DNA of 43,941 nt from Modestobacter altitudinis (GCF_005930475.1 NZ_SJEW01000040.1:1-43941); one strand, 5' to 3'; positions 15,252 through 24,190 are shown, counted from the stretch's first letter. Numbers and translations: made by a program. The notes: generated by a model from the sequence alone, not told the origin.

Positions 15252-16634
15252 TCAGGCCGTCCAGCGGGCCGGGATGCGGCGGGTGTCGGCGCCGGCCACC
15301 GTGCGCTCCTGCGCCGCGGCCAGCAGCAGAGCCACCTCGTCGGCCCGGTCCGGTGGCACCGAGAGCGGCAGCCGCAACCTCCGGTCGGCGGTGCCGTCGA
15401 CGGTGAACCGGGGTCCCGGTGTCACCCGCAGGCCCAGGTCGAGGGCGTGCGCGGCCAGCCGGGTGGAGCTGTACCCGGGCAGCCGCGCCCAGAGCACGGC
15501 GCCCGCCTGCGGCCGGACCACGCGCCAGTCGGGGAGCCGCTCCGCCAACGCGGTCAGCAGCGCGTCCCGGCTGGCCCGCAGCCAGGCGACCCGGTCGGCG
15601 AGCACCTCGTCGGCGACCGCCAGCAGCCGGGCCGCCACCAGCTGCTCGAGCACCGGGCTGCTGAGGTCGATGGTGCCGCGCACCTGCGCGAGCCGGGCCA
15701 GCAGCGGGGGGTCGGCGCGGACCCAGCCCACCCGCAGCCCGGACCAGTAGGCCTTGCTCATCGAGCCCAGGGTCACCACCCGGCGGTCGAGCGCGGCCAT
15801 CGGGGTCCGCGGCCCGCCGTCGAGCACCAGCTCGGTGAAGGTCTCGTCGGCGACGACCACCGGGGCGTCGAGCGCGGCCAGCAGCGCGCGGCGCTGGGCG
15901 TCGTCGGCGAGCAGGCCCGTGGGGTTCTGCCCGTCGGGGGTGAGCAGTGCGATCTCGGCCGCGGCGACCGGCAGCTCCCAGCCGTCGGCGCTCACCGGCA
16001 GCGCCACCGGCCGCAGGTGGTTGGCCGCGACGGCGTCCAGCGCCGCCGGGTAGGTGGGCTGCTCCACGAGCGCCCGCTGCCCCGGCCGGGTGACGGTGCG
16101 CAGCAGCAGGTCCCAGCCGGCGAGCGCGCCGTTGGTGACCAGCACCTGCTCGGGCGCGGTACCCAGCCCGCGGCGGGTCAGGTGTACGGCGACCGCGGTG
16201 CGCAGCGCGGGCAGTCCGAAGGGGTGCAGCCCGTACCCGGCCAGCAGCGGGCGCAGGTCGGCGGTGGCCCCGGCGACGGCGTCCAGCAGCTGGGCCGGCG
16301 CGGGCGCCGCGGCGACGGTCAGGTCCTCGACGACGGCCGGCTCCCCCGGGTCGGCGTCCGGGCGCACCGGCGCGGACGACGGCAGGAGGACCCGGCTGCC
16401 GGCACCGGCGGCGCTGTGCAGGTACCCCTCGGCGCGGAGCACGTCGTACGCCGCGGTGACCGTGGTGCGGCTGCGCCCCAGCGCGGCGGCGAGCTGCCGT
16501 TCGGACGGGAGGCGGGAGCCGACCACCAGCCGGCCGTCCAGGGCGAGGCCGCGCACGCCCGCGGCCACGCCCGCGTATGCCGGGCCTCCGACCAGCCAGG
16601 GCGACAGCAGCTCGGCGAGACGGTCGGTGCGCAC
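15252..16634 (-). CDS. yczR: MocR-type (GntR HTH + aminotransferase fold) regulator, YczR-like
   Basis: A 460-residue MocR regulator. An N-terminal GntR winged helix (LVVGSRLPSERQLAAALGRSRTTVTAAYDVL) is joined by a linker to a fold-type-I aminotransferase-like domain (LVTNGALAGWDLLL, PDGQNPTG, VVADETFTEL) with the PLP lysine in LGSMSKAYWSGLRVGW. Such proteins usually sense PLP or a PLP adduct and do not catalyse transamination. GTG at 16634 is chosen (AGGA 7-8 nt upstream); a TTG at 16676 falls inside the operator repeats. It is divergent from a YczE-type membrane protein, the classic arrangement, so it probably controls that gene. Confidence 0.88.
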   Translation of the reverse strand: MRTDRLAELLSPWLVGGPAYAGVAAGVRGLALDGRLVVGSRLPSERQLAAALGRSRTTVTAAYDVLRAEGYLHSAAGAGSRVLLPSSAPVRPDADPGEPAVVEDLTVAAAPAPAQLLDAVAGATADLRPLLAGYGLHPFGLPALRTAVAVHLTRRGLGTAPEQVLVTNGALAGWDLLLRTVTRPGQRALVEQPTYPAALDAVAANHLRPVALPVSADGWELPVAAAEIALLTPDGQNPTGLLADDAQRRALLAALDAPVVVADETFTELVLDGGPRTPMAALDRRVVTLGSMSKAYWSGLRVGWVRADPPLLARLAQVRGTIDLSSPVLEQLVAARLLAVADEVLADRVAWLRASRDALLTALAERLPDWRVVRPQAGAVLWARLPGYSSTRLAAHALDLGLRVTPGPRFTVDGTADRRLRLPLSVPPDRADEVALLLAAAQERTVAGADTRRIPARWTA

Positions 16635-16651
16635 TGGGTCATCCTGCGCGA

Positions 16652-16699
16652 CTTGGCCTGGTCGCGACAGGGCCAAGACGTCGGACTTGGCCCTGTCGC
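16652..16699. promoter_or_regulatory. Three-copy operator array between yczR and yczE
   Basis: Three 14-mers: CTTGGCCTGGTCGC at 16652, its related inverted copy GCGACAGGGCCAAG at 16664 and CTTGGCCCTGTCGC at 16686. Copies 2 and 3 are exact inverted repeats; copies 1 and 3 are direct repeats 34 bp apart with 12 of 14 identical. The array fills the gap between the two divergent starts. Direct plus inverted repeats suit dimeric MocR regulators. Confidence 0.75.
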
Positions 16700-16729
16700 C
16701 GGGACGGCGGTCACTGCCAGCGTGGGCGC

Positions 16730-17380
16730 ATGCGCCTGATCGAACCCGTGCCCGCCGACCGCCGTCCCGCCCGGTTCGGGCTGCTGCTCGCCGGGCTGGT
16801 CGCGTACGGGATCAGCGTCGGGCTGATGCTGCGGGCCGAGCTCGGGCTGATGCCGTGGAGCGTGCTGGGCCAGGGCTTGTCGGAGAGCTTCGGCCTGGGG
16901 GTCGGCACGTGGTCGATCATCACGGGGGTCGTCGTCCTGCTGCTGTGGATCCCACTGCGCCGCCGCCCCGGCTTCGGCACGCTGGGCAACGTCGTGCTGG
17001 TCGGGCTGACCATCAACGCCACGCTGGCCGTGCTGCCCGAGGTGCGCACCGTCGGCGTCCAGGTGCCGCTGCTGCTGGCCGGCATCGTGCTCAACGGGGT
17101 GGCCACCGGCGCCTACATCGGTGCCGGGCTGGGCGCGGGCCCGCGGGACGGGCTCACCACCGGCATCGCCGCGCGGGGGCACTCGCTTCGGGTGGTCCGC
17201 ACGTCCATCGAGGTGGCCGTGCTCGGGATCGGCTGGCTGCTCGGGGGCACGGTCGGCGTCGGCACCGTGCTCTACGCCGTGACCATCGGGCCGATCATGC
17301 ACCGCACCGTCCCCGCGCTGCGGTTGCGGACGCGGCCCGCCACCCGCGACGTCGGGCAGGCGACACCCGCGCGGCCATGA
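16730..17380 (+). CDS. yczE: YczE-family membrane protein
   Basis: A 216-residue membrane protein with about five hydrophobic spans (FGLLLAGLVAYGISVGLML; WSIITGVVVLLLWIPL; VVLVGLTINATLAVL; LLLAGIVLNGVATGAYIGAGL; VAVLGIGWLLGGTVGVGTVL). The conserved GLGAGPRDGLTTGIA loop is typical of YczE/YitT-like proteins. The biochemical role is not established; a transporter is likely. ATG at 16730 starts just after the operator array shared with the divergent MocR regulator. The C-terminal ~25 residues are basic and cytoplasmic. Confidence 0.85.
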   Translation: MRLIEPVPADRRPARFGLLLAGLVAYGISVGLMLRAELGLMPWSVLGQGLSESFGLGVGTWSIITGVVVLLLWIPLRRRPGFGTLGNVVLVGLTINATLAVLPEVRTVGVQVPLLLAGIVLNGVATGAYIGAGLGAGPRDGLTTGIAARGHSLRVVRTSIEVAVLGIGWLLGGTVGVGTVLYAVTIGPIMHRTVPALRLRTRPATRDVGQATPARP

Positions 17381-17537
17381 GCCGCCCTGGCTTGAGATTC
17401 GAATCGGCGAGTCGGTGGATCGACCGGCACTCGGTCCGCCTGCCGCCGCTCGGCGAGTGCGACGCCTCGTGCCCGGGGCAGGCAACACGGCGGGACCGCA
17501 GGTCCACGCCGGCTCGACCGAGCCGTCAGCCGTTTGC

Positions 17538-17613
17538 TGGTGCCCCCGGCAGGATTCGAACCTGCGGCACACGGTTTAGGAAACCGATGCTCTATCCCCT
17601 GAGCTACGGGGGC
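17538..17613 (-). tRNA. tRNA-Arg (anticodon CCU)
   Basis: Minus-strand cloverleaf: acceptor GCCCCCG/CGGGGGC, D stem GCTC/GAGC, anticodon loop TTCCTAA with anticodon CCT, T arm GCAGG-TTCGAAT-CCTGC, discriminator A, and an encoded CCA (17538-17540). The 27-43 pair would be U-U. Total 76 nt including CCA. It reads AGG codons. Confidence 0.96.
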
Positions 17614-18261
17614 TGACGGTGCCGATGTCCCCCACGCACCGCCGCCTGGGCGGCACCCATCCTGGCACGAGGAACCGGCTCGACGACCGCCCAGGTCCGA
17701 TCGCCCCTCTCGCTGCGGACGGGGACGCGTCATCGGTCGGTCACCGCCGCTGCGCACCTTCTAGTCCAGGTCGATGAGTCGACAAGGCGATCAACGAAAG
17801 GGCAACCGCCGAAGCAGCCGGCTCGGCCGACGCCCGCTCGCCGGCGCACCGCCGTTCGCACGTCGTTCGACGCCTGGTCGGCGCCGCAGGCCTTTGGAGC
17901 GCTGCACCGGCTCCGGCGGAATGCAGACGGCCCCGTTCAGCAGCGGGCGGCGGCAACCGGCCAGCAGCTCGCCACCAGCCCTACGAGAAGCACGGACGTC
18001 CCTGAAGCCTGTCGGACGCAGACCTGGGCATCGCCCAATCAATCGAATCTGCCGTCCTTGTCAGCTTCTGGGGCGCTTCCGGACAGGTCTGGTGGCAAGT
18101 TGAGGGGTGCGTGTGACAAGTGGGACAGAAACGCACAAGCAGACTTGAGCTAGAGCTGATTCTTGACCCAAGACTGCCGATAACTTGGGCGTCGCCCCCG
18201 GGATCGAAGCAACGGGGCCCCGGACCCCTTCCGACTCCACTTCACGAACAGGACCCCACCC
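17614..18261. other. Gene-free stretch between tRNA-Arg and the Ig-repeat gene
   Basis: About 650 bp in which I recognise no protein or RNA gene. Short open frames are present (for example 17774-18103) but their translations look like random high-GC sequence. Composition falls towards the right end. The last 110 bp hold a sigma-28-like -10 element and the start of the surface-protein gene. Confidence 0.6.
18176..18183 (+). promoter_or_regulatory. Possible sigma-28 (FliA/WhiG-type) -10 element
   Basis: GCCGATAA matches the sigma-28 -10 consensus exactly, 78 nt before the GTG of the Ig-repeat gene. The upstream half is weak (TGATTCTT where TAAAGTTT is expected, 4 of 8). A 6-bp inverted repeat CCCAAG/CTTGGG brackets the element. 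Suggestive only. Confidence 0.4.
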
Positions 18262-20940
18262 GTGACTTGCACCGCGATCGACCAGGCCCGCCCCTCCCGG
18301 TGGCGTGGCCTCACCGTCTCGACCACCGCCGCCGCGATCCTGATCGGCTCCATCGCTGCCGGCGCCCCGGCCATGGCCGCCTCCCAGACCGCCGAGATCG
18401 GTGGCACCGTCCAGGTCGGCAGCACCGTCACCGCCATCGCCTCGGGCTGGACCAACGCCAACTACGAGTGGCTCGAGACGCTCCCCGACAAGAGCGTCAA
18501 CGTGGTCACCGACGGTGACACCGACGACAAGACCTTCACGATCCCGGCACAGCTCCGGCTCGACGATGCCCAGCTGAGCGTCCGGGTTTCCGAGAAGGCT
18601 GACACGTCCGTCGTTCCCGTGGAGAGCGCTAAGCAGACCGTCGCAGCCGGCAAGATTGCGGCCAGCTCCCCGACGATCTCAAACATCACTGACGCTAAGA
18701 ACGTCACCGACCCGACCAGCGCCGCGCCGAAGGTCGGCGACACCCTGAAGGTCGCCTCGTCGGTGAGCAAGCCAGCCACTGCCAATGCCCCGACCTACGA
18801 GTGGTACGCCGGGACTTCGAATGTCAGCATCGGCAGCGGGTCGACCTACACCCTCACCGGCGCCGAGGCCGGCAAGACCGTGTACGCCATGGCCACCACC
18901 ACGGCGCCCGGCTACAACAATGATGTCTCGCCGAGCGCGGCCACCAAGACCGTCGCCAACGGCACCTTTACCTGGACGAGCCTGACCCTCTCCAACACCA
19001 ACGTTGGTGAAAACTTGACGGCAACGGCCGTGGTGACGCCCACGCTGACCACCCCGCCCGCGATCAACTACAAGTTCGCTACCGGCAGCACGGTCCTGCA
19101 GGACGGTCCCAGCAAGTCGTACACCCTCAAGGACAGCGACGCCGGCAACTCGATCACGGTTACGGCCACGGCCGCAGCCACCGGGTACACCGACGCGTCC
19201 CAGACTGCCACCGTCGCCAAGGTCGGCAACGGCAGCTTCGTTGTTGGGGCTCCGCTCATCGACGGCACCGCCACCGTCGGCCAGACCCTCACTGCGTCGC
19301 CGAATGCTTCGGACCCGAGCACCCTCGGCTTCACCTACCAGTGGGCGACCGTCGATGCGACCACCGGCGTGAGCACCAACATCAGCGGCGCGAACGGCGC
19401 GAAGTACACGCTGGTCGGGGCGGACGCCGGCAAGAAGATCACCGTCACCATCTTCGGCTCGAAGAAGGGCTTCAACAGCGCCAGCGCAACCGCAGTCGCG
19501 CCGACGTCCGTCGTTGCCCAGGGCTCGCTCGTCAGCTCTGCGCCGGCGATCACCGGCACGGCGGTTGTCGGCAAGACGCTGACCGCCACCCCTGGCACGA
19601 CCACCCCGGTCCAGGACAGCTACACCTACCAGTGGTACGCCGGCAACGCCGCCATCACCGGCGCCACCGGGTCGACCTTCGTCCCGACCGCCGACCAGGT
19701 GGGCAAGAAGCTCACCGTCGACGTGACCGCCGTCAAGACGGGCTACGCCTCTCGGACGCAGCCCAGCGCAGAGACCCTGCCGGTGTCCGCGAGCGACATG
19801 ACCAGCGGGGTGCCGACCATCTCCGGCACTGCCAAGCTCGGCGAAACCCTGACGGCGACCGCCGGCAAGGCCAACGTGGAGGGGACGATCCCCTCCTACC
19901 AGTGGTCAACGGTGTCCACTGATGGCAAGACCCTCGTCCCGATTGCCCACGACGCCAACGAGAGCACCTTCAAGCTCACCGCTCTCGAGGTCGGCAAGAG
20001 CGTCGCTGTGACCGTCACCGCGATCAAGGCGGGCTACAACGACGACACCCAGACCAGCAAGAAGACCGCCGTGGTGCTCGCGGGTGACCTGGCCGCCGAC
20101 AAGATCGGTGCGCCGGCGTGGGCAACATCCCCGAAGGTGAACGGCGCGGCTCCTGCCGTGAACCCGGACCCGTCCACGGCCACGAAGGAGTGGGACTCGG
20201 GCACCACGTTCACCTACGCATGGGCTCTCAATGGCGTCACCGTCCAGGGGCAGACCGGTCCTTCGTACTCGTGGACAGACGGTTCCGCTTCCTACTCGGC
20301 GCTCAAGCCCTCGGACGCGGGCAAGAAGCTCAGCGTCACCGTGACTGGCACCAACGCTGCGGGCTACGCCGGCAAGGTCGTCCTCGAGAAGACGGTCGCT
20401 TTCGCTTCCTTCACCAACCTGGACACGCCGACCATCAGCGGCGCGGCGGGCGTCGGGAACACCCTGCGGGCGGACGCCGGCGACTCGTACGGTGAGAAGC
20501 TCAGCTACCAGTGGTACCGCGGTACCAAGGCGATCGACAAGGCCACGAAGTCGTACTACAAGGTGGCCAAGGCCGACATGGGCCAGCAGCTGTCGGTCCG
20601 GGTCACCCACTCGGCCACCGGCTACGTCACCAAGACCGTCGGCAGCGCCAAGACCGCGGCGGTGGCCACGGCCTTCAGCTCGGCCAAGGCGGCGAAGATT
20701 TACGGCACCACCACGGTCGGTAGCACGCTGACCGCGAAGGTGTACTCGTGGAGCCCGAAGGGCGCGACGTTCGGCTACCAGTGGGAGCGTGACGGCGTCG
20801 CCATCACCGGTGCCACCGGTCTCAGCTACCAGCTGGTCGACGAGGACGTGAACTCGGAGATCACCTTCACGCTGACCGGCAAGAAGCACGGCTACGCCAC
20901 CACCGCCGTGACCAGCAACCCCCGCACGATCGCCGAGTAA
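18262..20940 (+). CDS. Secreted protein of about nine tandem Ig-like repeats
   Basis: An 892-residue exported protein. A signal peptide (RWRGLTVSTTAAAILIGSIA, cleavage near APAMAA-SQ) is followed by roughly nine units of ~85-100 residues, each with elements such as G-TVG-TLTA, YQWYAG or YQW, ITGATGSTF, AGKK-TVTV and GY-. This is the common bacterial Ig-like repeat seen in surface and adhesion proteins. No catalytic domain, LPxTG signal or C-terminal membrane anchor is visible, so it is either secreted or held non-covalently. GTG 18262 has AGGA 8 nt upstream. Codons such as GTT, ACT and GCT are used more freely than in neighbours, and GC is visibly lower, hinting at transfer or fast evolution. 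Confidence 0.85.
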   Translation: MTCTAIDQARPSRWRGLTVSTTAAAILIGSIAAGAPAMAASQTAEIGGTVQVGSTVTAIASGWTNANYEWLETLPDKSVNVVTDGDTDDKTFTIPAQLRLDDAQLSVRVSEKADTSVVPVESAKQTVAAGKIAASSPTISNITDAKNVTDPTSAAPKVGDTLKVASSVSKPATANAPTYEWYAGTSNVSIGSGSTYTLTGAEAGKTVYAMATTTAPGYNNDVSPSAATKTVANGTFTWTSLTLSNTNVGENLTATAVVTPTLTTPPAINYKFATGSTVLQDGPSKSYTLKDSDAGNSITVTATAAATGYTDASQTATVAKVGNGSFVVGAPLIDGTATVGQTLTASPNASDPSTLGFTYQWATVDATTGVSTNISGANGAKYTLVGADAGKKITVTIFGSKKGFNSASATAVAPTSVVAQGSLVSSAPAITGTAVVGKTLTATPGTTTPVQDSYTYQWYAGNAAITGATGSTFVPTADQVGKKLTVDVTAVKTGYASRTQPSAETLPVSASDMTSGVPTISGTAKLGETLTATAGKANVEGTIPSYQWSTVSTDGKTLVPIAHDANESTFKLTALEVGKSVAVTVTAIKAGYNDDTQTSKKTAVVLAGDLAADKIGAPAWATSPKVNGAAPAVNPDPSTATKEWDSGTTFTYAWALNGVTVQGQTGPSYSWTDGSASYSALKPSDAGKKLSVTVTGTNAAGYAGKVVLEKTVAFASFTNLDTPTISGAAGVGNTLRADAGDSYGEKLSYQWYRGTKAIDKATKSYYKVAKADMGQQLSVRVTHSATGYVTKTVGSAKTAAVATAFSSAKAAKIYGTTTVGSTLTAKVYSWSPKGATFGYQWERDGVAITGATGLSYQLVDEDVNSEITFTLTGKKHGYATTAVTSNPRTIAE

Positions 20941-20983
20941 GGAGAAGGCACTGGACGACCAGCACTGACGCAGCACCCCCAGC

Positions 20984-21015
20984 GGGCGCGGCGGGCCGAC
21001 AGGCCCGCCGCGCCC
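20984..21015 (+). terminator. Hairpin terminator after the Ig-repeat gene
   Basis: Perfect 14-bp stem GGGCGCGGCGGGCC / GGCCCGCCGCGCCC with a GACA loop, 43 nt after the stop. Confidence 0.85.
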
Positions 21016-21221
21016 GTCGGCGTTGGGCAGCCACCCCGGTCCTGCTGACGTTCGTCGGAGCAGGGGACCCCTCGACGTTCCTGGCCACTCCCGGGGGACG
21101 CGGGAACATCCCCGTGGGTGAACTCGTCGGAAGAGATAGGGGCGCTGTCGTGCCGCAACGGTTACCTTGACTGAGCACGAGCCCCGGCAACGGCGCCGGC
21201 GGCGCGGGAGGTGGAGATCTG

Positions 21222-21542
21222 ATGGAGATCACGGTGGTCGACGTCCCCGAACGGGGTCGCTTCGAGATCCGGGACGGCGAGCAGTGCGTCGGACTGGCCA
21301 GCTACCACGTGGACGGCGGTGTGATGACCCTGCCGCACACCGAGGTCGACCCGTCGCGGGGCGGCCGTGGCTTGGGCACCGAGCTGGTCCGCGGCGTGCT
21401 GACCGCGGCCCGCGAGCGCCACCTGCACGTGCTCCCCTACTGCTCCTTCATCCGCAAGTACCTCCTCGACCACCCGGAGGAGCTCGACCTCGTCGCCGAG
21501 GCCGACCGCCCGACGTTCGGGCTGGCGACCGCCAACAGCTGA
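21222..21542 (+). CDS. Small GNAT-fold N-acetyltransferase (YjdJ-like)
   Basis: A 106-residue protein of the short GNAT_acetyltr-type family. VGLASYHVDGGVMTLPHTEV forms the central strands and VDPSRGGRGLGTELVRGVL contains the acetyl-CoA pyrophosphate loop (R-GGRG-G). The C-terminus has VLPYCSFIRKYLLDHPEE with the conserved cysteine region of this family. Substrate unknown; these proteins are often housekeeping orphans. ATG 21222 has GGAGGTGGAG just upstream. It ends 41 nt before the photolyase gene in the same direction. Confidence 0.85.
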   Translation: MEITVVDVPERGRFEIRDGEQCVGLASYHVDGGVMTLPHTEVDPSRGGRGLGTELVRGVLTAARERHLHVLPYCSFIRKYLLDHPEELDLVAEADRPTFGLATANS

Positions 21543-21583
21543 TCCACCCAGCGGGTTGGGCACGACCTTCTTAGGCTCTACCG

Positions 21584-22954
21584 GTGCCCACTGCGCTGCT
21601 CTGGTTCCGCCGCGACCTGCGCCTCAGCGACCACCCGGCCCTGCTGGCCGCGGTCGACGCGGCCGGCCCGGACGGCACCGTCGTCCCGCTGTTCGTGTTC
21701 GACGACCGGCTCTACGGCCCCTCGGGCGACCCGCGCCGCCGCTTCCTGCTCAATTGCCTGACCGAGCTCGACGCGGACACCGGTGGCGCTCTCGTCCGGC
21801 GCACCGGGAACCCGGCCGACGTCGTCCCGGCGCTGGTCGCCGAGCTGGGCGCGGTCAGCGTGCACGTCACCGCCGACGCCGGCCCTTACGGGCGCGAGCG
21901 CGACGAGGCGGTCGAGCGGGCGCTGGGCGAGGTCCCCCTCGTCCGCACCGGCTCGCCCTACGCGGTCGCGCCCGGCCGGGTCACCAAGCGCGACGGCACC
22001 CCGTTCCAGGTCTTCACGCCCTTCTCCCGCGCCTGGCGGGAGCACGGCTGGCACTCCCCCGCCGCCCGGCCCGACCGCGTCCCGTGGCAGACCGGGGTGC
22101 GCTCGGACCCGGCGCCCGAGCCACCGGACCTCGGCGGCGTCGCGCTGCCCCCGGCCGGCGAGTCCGCCGCGCTGGAGGCCTGGCACCGGTTCCGCGACGA
22201 ACGGCTGCTCGGCTACGACGAGGGCCGCAACCTCCCGGGCACCAACGGCACCAGCCGGCTGTCGGCCTACCTGAAGTACGGCTGCATCCACCCCCGCACG
22301 CTGCTGGCCGACCTCGCGGCCGAGGAGGGGCAGGCGTCGGTCCGCCGCTACACCGACGAGCTGGCCTGGCGGGACTTCTACGCCGACGTGCTGTGGCACC
22401 GGCCCGACTCGGCCCGGCAGTACCTCAAGCCCGAGCTGCAGGGCATGGGCTACGACTCCGGCCCGCACGCCGAGGAGCTGGTGCACGCCTGGGAGACCGG
22501 CCGCACCGGCTTCCCGATCGTCGACGCCGGGATGCGTCAGATGCTCGGCGAGGCCTATGTGCACAACCGGGTGCGGATGATCGTCGCGTCGTTCCTGGTC
22601 AAGGACCTGCACCAGGAGTGGACCCTGGGCGGCCGGTACTTCATGCAGCACCTGGTCGACGGCGACCTGGCCAGCAACCAGCACGGCTGGCAGTGGGTCG
22701 CCGGCACCGGCACCGACGCCTCGCCCTACTACCGGGTGTTCAACCCGATCACCCAGGGCAAGAAGTTCGACCCCGACGGCACGTACGTCAAGCGCTGGGT
22801 GCCCGAGCTGCGCGACGTGGACCCGGCGTACGTGCACGAGCCGTGGACGGCGCCCGGCGGTCTGCCGGCCGGTTACCCGGAGCGCATCGTCGACCACGCG
22901 CACGAGCGCGAGGTGAGCCTGGACCGGTACAACCGGGTCCGCGCGAACGGATGA
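21584..22954 (+). CDS. phr: Deoxyribodipyrimidine photolyase
   Basis: A 456-residue cryptochrome/photolyase protein. The N-terminal antenna-binding Rossmann part begins LLWFRRDLRLSDHPALLAA; the C-terminal FAD domain has NGTSRLSAYLKYGCIHPRTLL, ELAWRDFYADVLW, GFPIVDAGMRQMLGEAYVHNR, DLASNQHGWQWVAGTGTDA and YYRVFNPITQGKKFDPDG. It reverses UV cyclobutane pyrimidine dimers with blue light. GTG 21584 fits the family start. TAGGCT sits 7 nt upstream, so the transcript may be leaderless. It is followed by a DNA glycosylase gene, consistent with a repair pair. Confidence 0.93.
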   Translation: MPTALLWFRRDLRLSDHPALLAAVDAAGPDGTVVPLFVFDDRLYGPSGDPRRRFLLNCLTELDADTGGALVRRTGNPADVVPALVAELGAVSVHVTADAGPYGRERDEAVERALGEVPLVRTGSPYAVAPGRVTKRDGTPFQVFTPFSRAWREHGWHSPAARPDRVPWQTGVRSDPAPEPPDLGGVALPPAGESAALEAWHRFRDERLLGYDEGRNLPGTNGTSRLSAYLKYGCIHPRTLLADLAAEEGQASVRRYTDELAWRDFYADVLWHRPDSARQYLKPELQGMGYDSGPHAEELVHAWETGRTGFPIVDAGMRQMLGEAYVHNRVRMIVASFLVKDLHQEWTLGGRYFMQHLVDGDLASNQHGWQWVAGTGTDASPYYRVFNPITQGKKFDPDGTYVKRWVPELRDVDPAYVHEPWTAPGGLPAGYPERIVDHAHEREVSLDRYNRVRANG

Positions 22955-23026
22955 GGATCACGTCCTCCATCGTGGCAGACCGCGTCCGCGCAGGTCACGC
23001 TGGTGTCATGACGCAGCGAGGCGCCC

Positions 23027-23836
23027 GTGCCTGAGGGCCACACCCTGTTCCGGCTGGCCCGGGAGCAACAGCTCGCCTTCGCCGGCCGCGAGGTGCACGT
23101 CAGCAGCCCGCAGGGGCGGTTCGCCGCGCAGGCTGAGCTGCTGGACGGCCGGGTGCTCGACGACGTGACCTCCTACGGCAAGCACCTGTTCGCCACCTTC
23201 GGCCCGGACGTCGTGCACGTGCACCTGGGCCTCTACGGCTCGTACACCTCCGGCACCGGGCTGCCGCCGGTGCCCCGCGGGGCGCTGCGGATGCGCTGGG
23301 AGGGGCCCGGCGAGGACGGTGAGGGGGTGTGGACCGACCTGCGCGGCGCCACCGCCTGCGACCTGATCACCGACGGCGAGGTGCAGTTCATCCTCGACCG
23401 GCTGGGCCCGGACCCGCTGCGCCGCCGGTCGGACCCGGCGAAGGCGTTCGCCCGCATCTCCCGCAGCCGGGTGGCGATCGGCGCGCTGCTGATGGACCAG
23501 GCCGTGCTCGCCGGGGTCGGCAACGTCTACCGCGCCGAGATCCTGTTCCGGCAGCGGATGAGCCCCTTCCGCCCCGGCCGGGAGGTCGACGCCGAGGAGT
23601 GGTCGCGGATGTGGGCCGACCTGGTGGTCCTGATGCGGGCCGGGGTCAAGGCGGGCCGGATCGTCACCACCGAACGCGCCGACCGGGAGCGCCGGCGCGG
23701 CCCGGCGCTGCGGGAGGACGCGCACTACGTCTACCGGCGCACCGGGCTGCCCTGCCGGATCTGCGGTACCGAGGTGCGCACCGAGGTCATGGTCGGCCGC
23801 AACCTGTTCTGGTGCCCCACCTGCCAGGTGGTGTAG
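23027..23836 (+). CDS. nei: Fpg/Nei-family DNA glycosylase/AP lyase
   Basis: A 269-residue base-excision-repair enzyme. The start is fixed by chemistry: after the GTG-encoded Met come Pro2 and Glu3 (PEGHTLFRLAREQQ), the catalytic N-terminal residues. LLMDQAVLAGVGNVYRAEILF is the helix-two-turn-helix, and a C-terminal zinc finger is formed by CRIC and CPTC. PEGHT and the long interdomain part resemble mycobacterial Nei2-type enzymes, which favour oxidised pyrimidines; substrate range is inference. It ends in a long hairpin shared with the convergent ABM gene. Confidence 0.9.
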   Translation: MPEGHTLFRLAREQQLAFAGREVHVSSPQGRFAAQAELLDGRVLDDVTSYGKHLFATFGPDVVHVHLGLYGSYTSGTGLPPVPRGALRMRWEGPGEDGEGVWTDLRGATACDLITDGEVQFILDRLGPDPLRRRSDPAKAFARISRSRVAIGALLMDQAVLAGVGNVYRAEILFRQRMSPFRPGREVDAEEWSRMWADLVVLMRAGVKAGRIVTTERADRERRRGPALREDAHYVYRRTGLPCRICGTEVRTEVMVGRNLFWCPTCQVV

Positions 23837-23878
23837 CGGAGTCCCAGCGCTCGGCTGGTGATGCGCTGGGACTCCGCT
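23835..23878. terminator. Bidirectional hairpin terminator
   Basis: A perfect 16-bp stem (AGCGGAGTCCCAGCGC and its complement) with a 12-nt loop lies between the nei stop and the convergent ABM stop. The left arm starts inside the TAG stop codon. Confidence 0.85.
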
Positions 23879-23881
23879 CAC

Positions 23882-24190
23882 TCACACGGCGCCCTTGGCC
23901 TCGTCGCCGGCTGGGACCGCGGTGAGCAGCCGGATGCCGATCGGCTCGGTGAGGTCCTCCTTGACGCTCTCCGAGAGCTGGTTGAACGTCTCGCCCGCGC
24001 CGTGGGCCTTGACGTCGTCCTGGGTGGCCCAGCGCTCGATCATCACGAAGCCGTAGCCGTCCTCGTGCAGGGCGTAGAGCTCACAACCGGGCTCCTCGTG
24101 CACCTTCGGGATGGCGGCGGTGAACGCCTCCCGGACGGCGTCGGCGCGGCCGGGCTTGGGCGAGATGGTGGCGACGATCAGGATGGACAA
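23882..24190 (-). CDS. ABM-domain (antibiotic biosynthesis monooxygenase-type) protein
   Basis: A 102-residue dimeric alpha-beta barrel protein: SILIVATISPKPGRADAVREAF, EPGCELYALHEDGYGFVMIERWATQDDVKAH and a terminal helix with FNQL. This is the YgiN/ABM fold, used by small quinol monooxygenases and stress proteins. TTG at 24190 is chosen because GGAGA lies about 5 nt upstream and the domain starts at once; the longer frame upstream is not homologous. It is divergent from the fprA gene. Function unproven. Confidence 0.8.
   Translation of the reverse strand: MSILIVATISPKPGRADAVREAFTAAIPKVHEEPGCELYALHEDGYGFVMIERWATQDDVKAHGAGETFNQLSESVKEDLTEPIGIRLLTAVPAGDEAKGAV

Noticed and set aside
15252-16634. 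Active aminotransferase
   Set aside because: The GntR helix at the N-terminus and the divergent yczE identify it as a MocR regulator; transamination is not expected.
17272-17757. Open frame with a peptide of the form PVAQGIEHRFPKPCAAGSNPAGG
   Set aside because: This is translation through the tRNA-Arg gene, a well-known false ORF.
17538-18261. Possible integrative element at tRNA-Arg with the following gene-free, lower-GC stretch
   Set aside because: Integration usually uses the tRNA 3' end, which here faces yczE; there is no integrase, no repeated tRNA 3' fragment that I can see and no other mobile genes.
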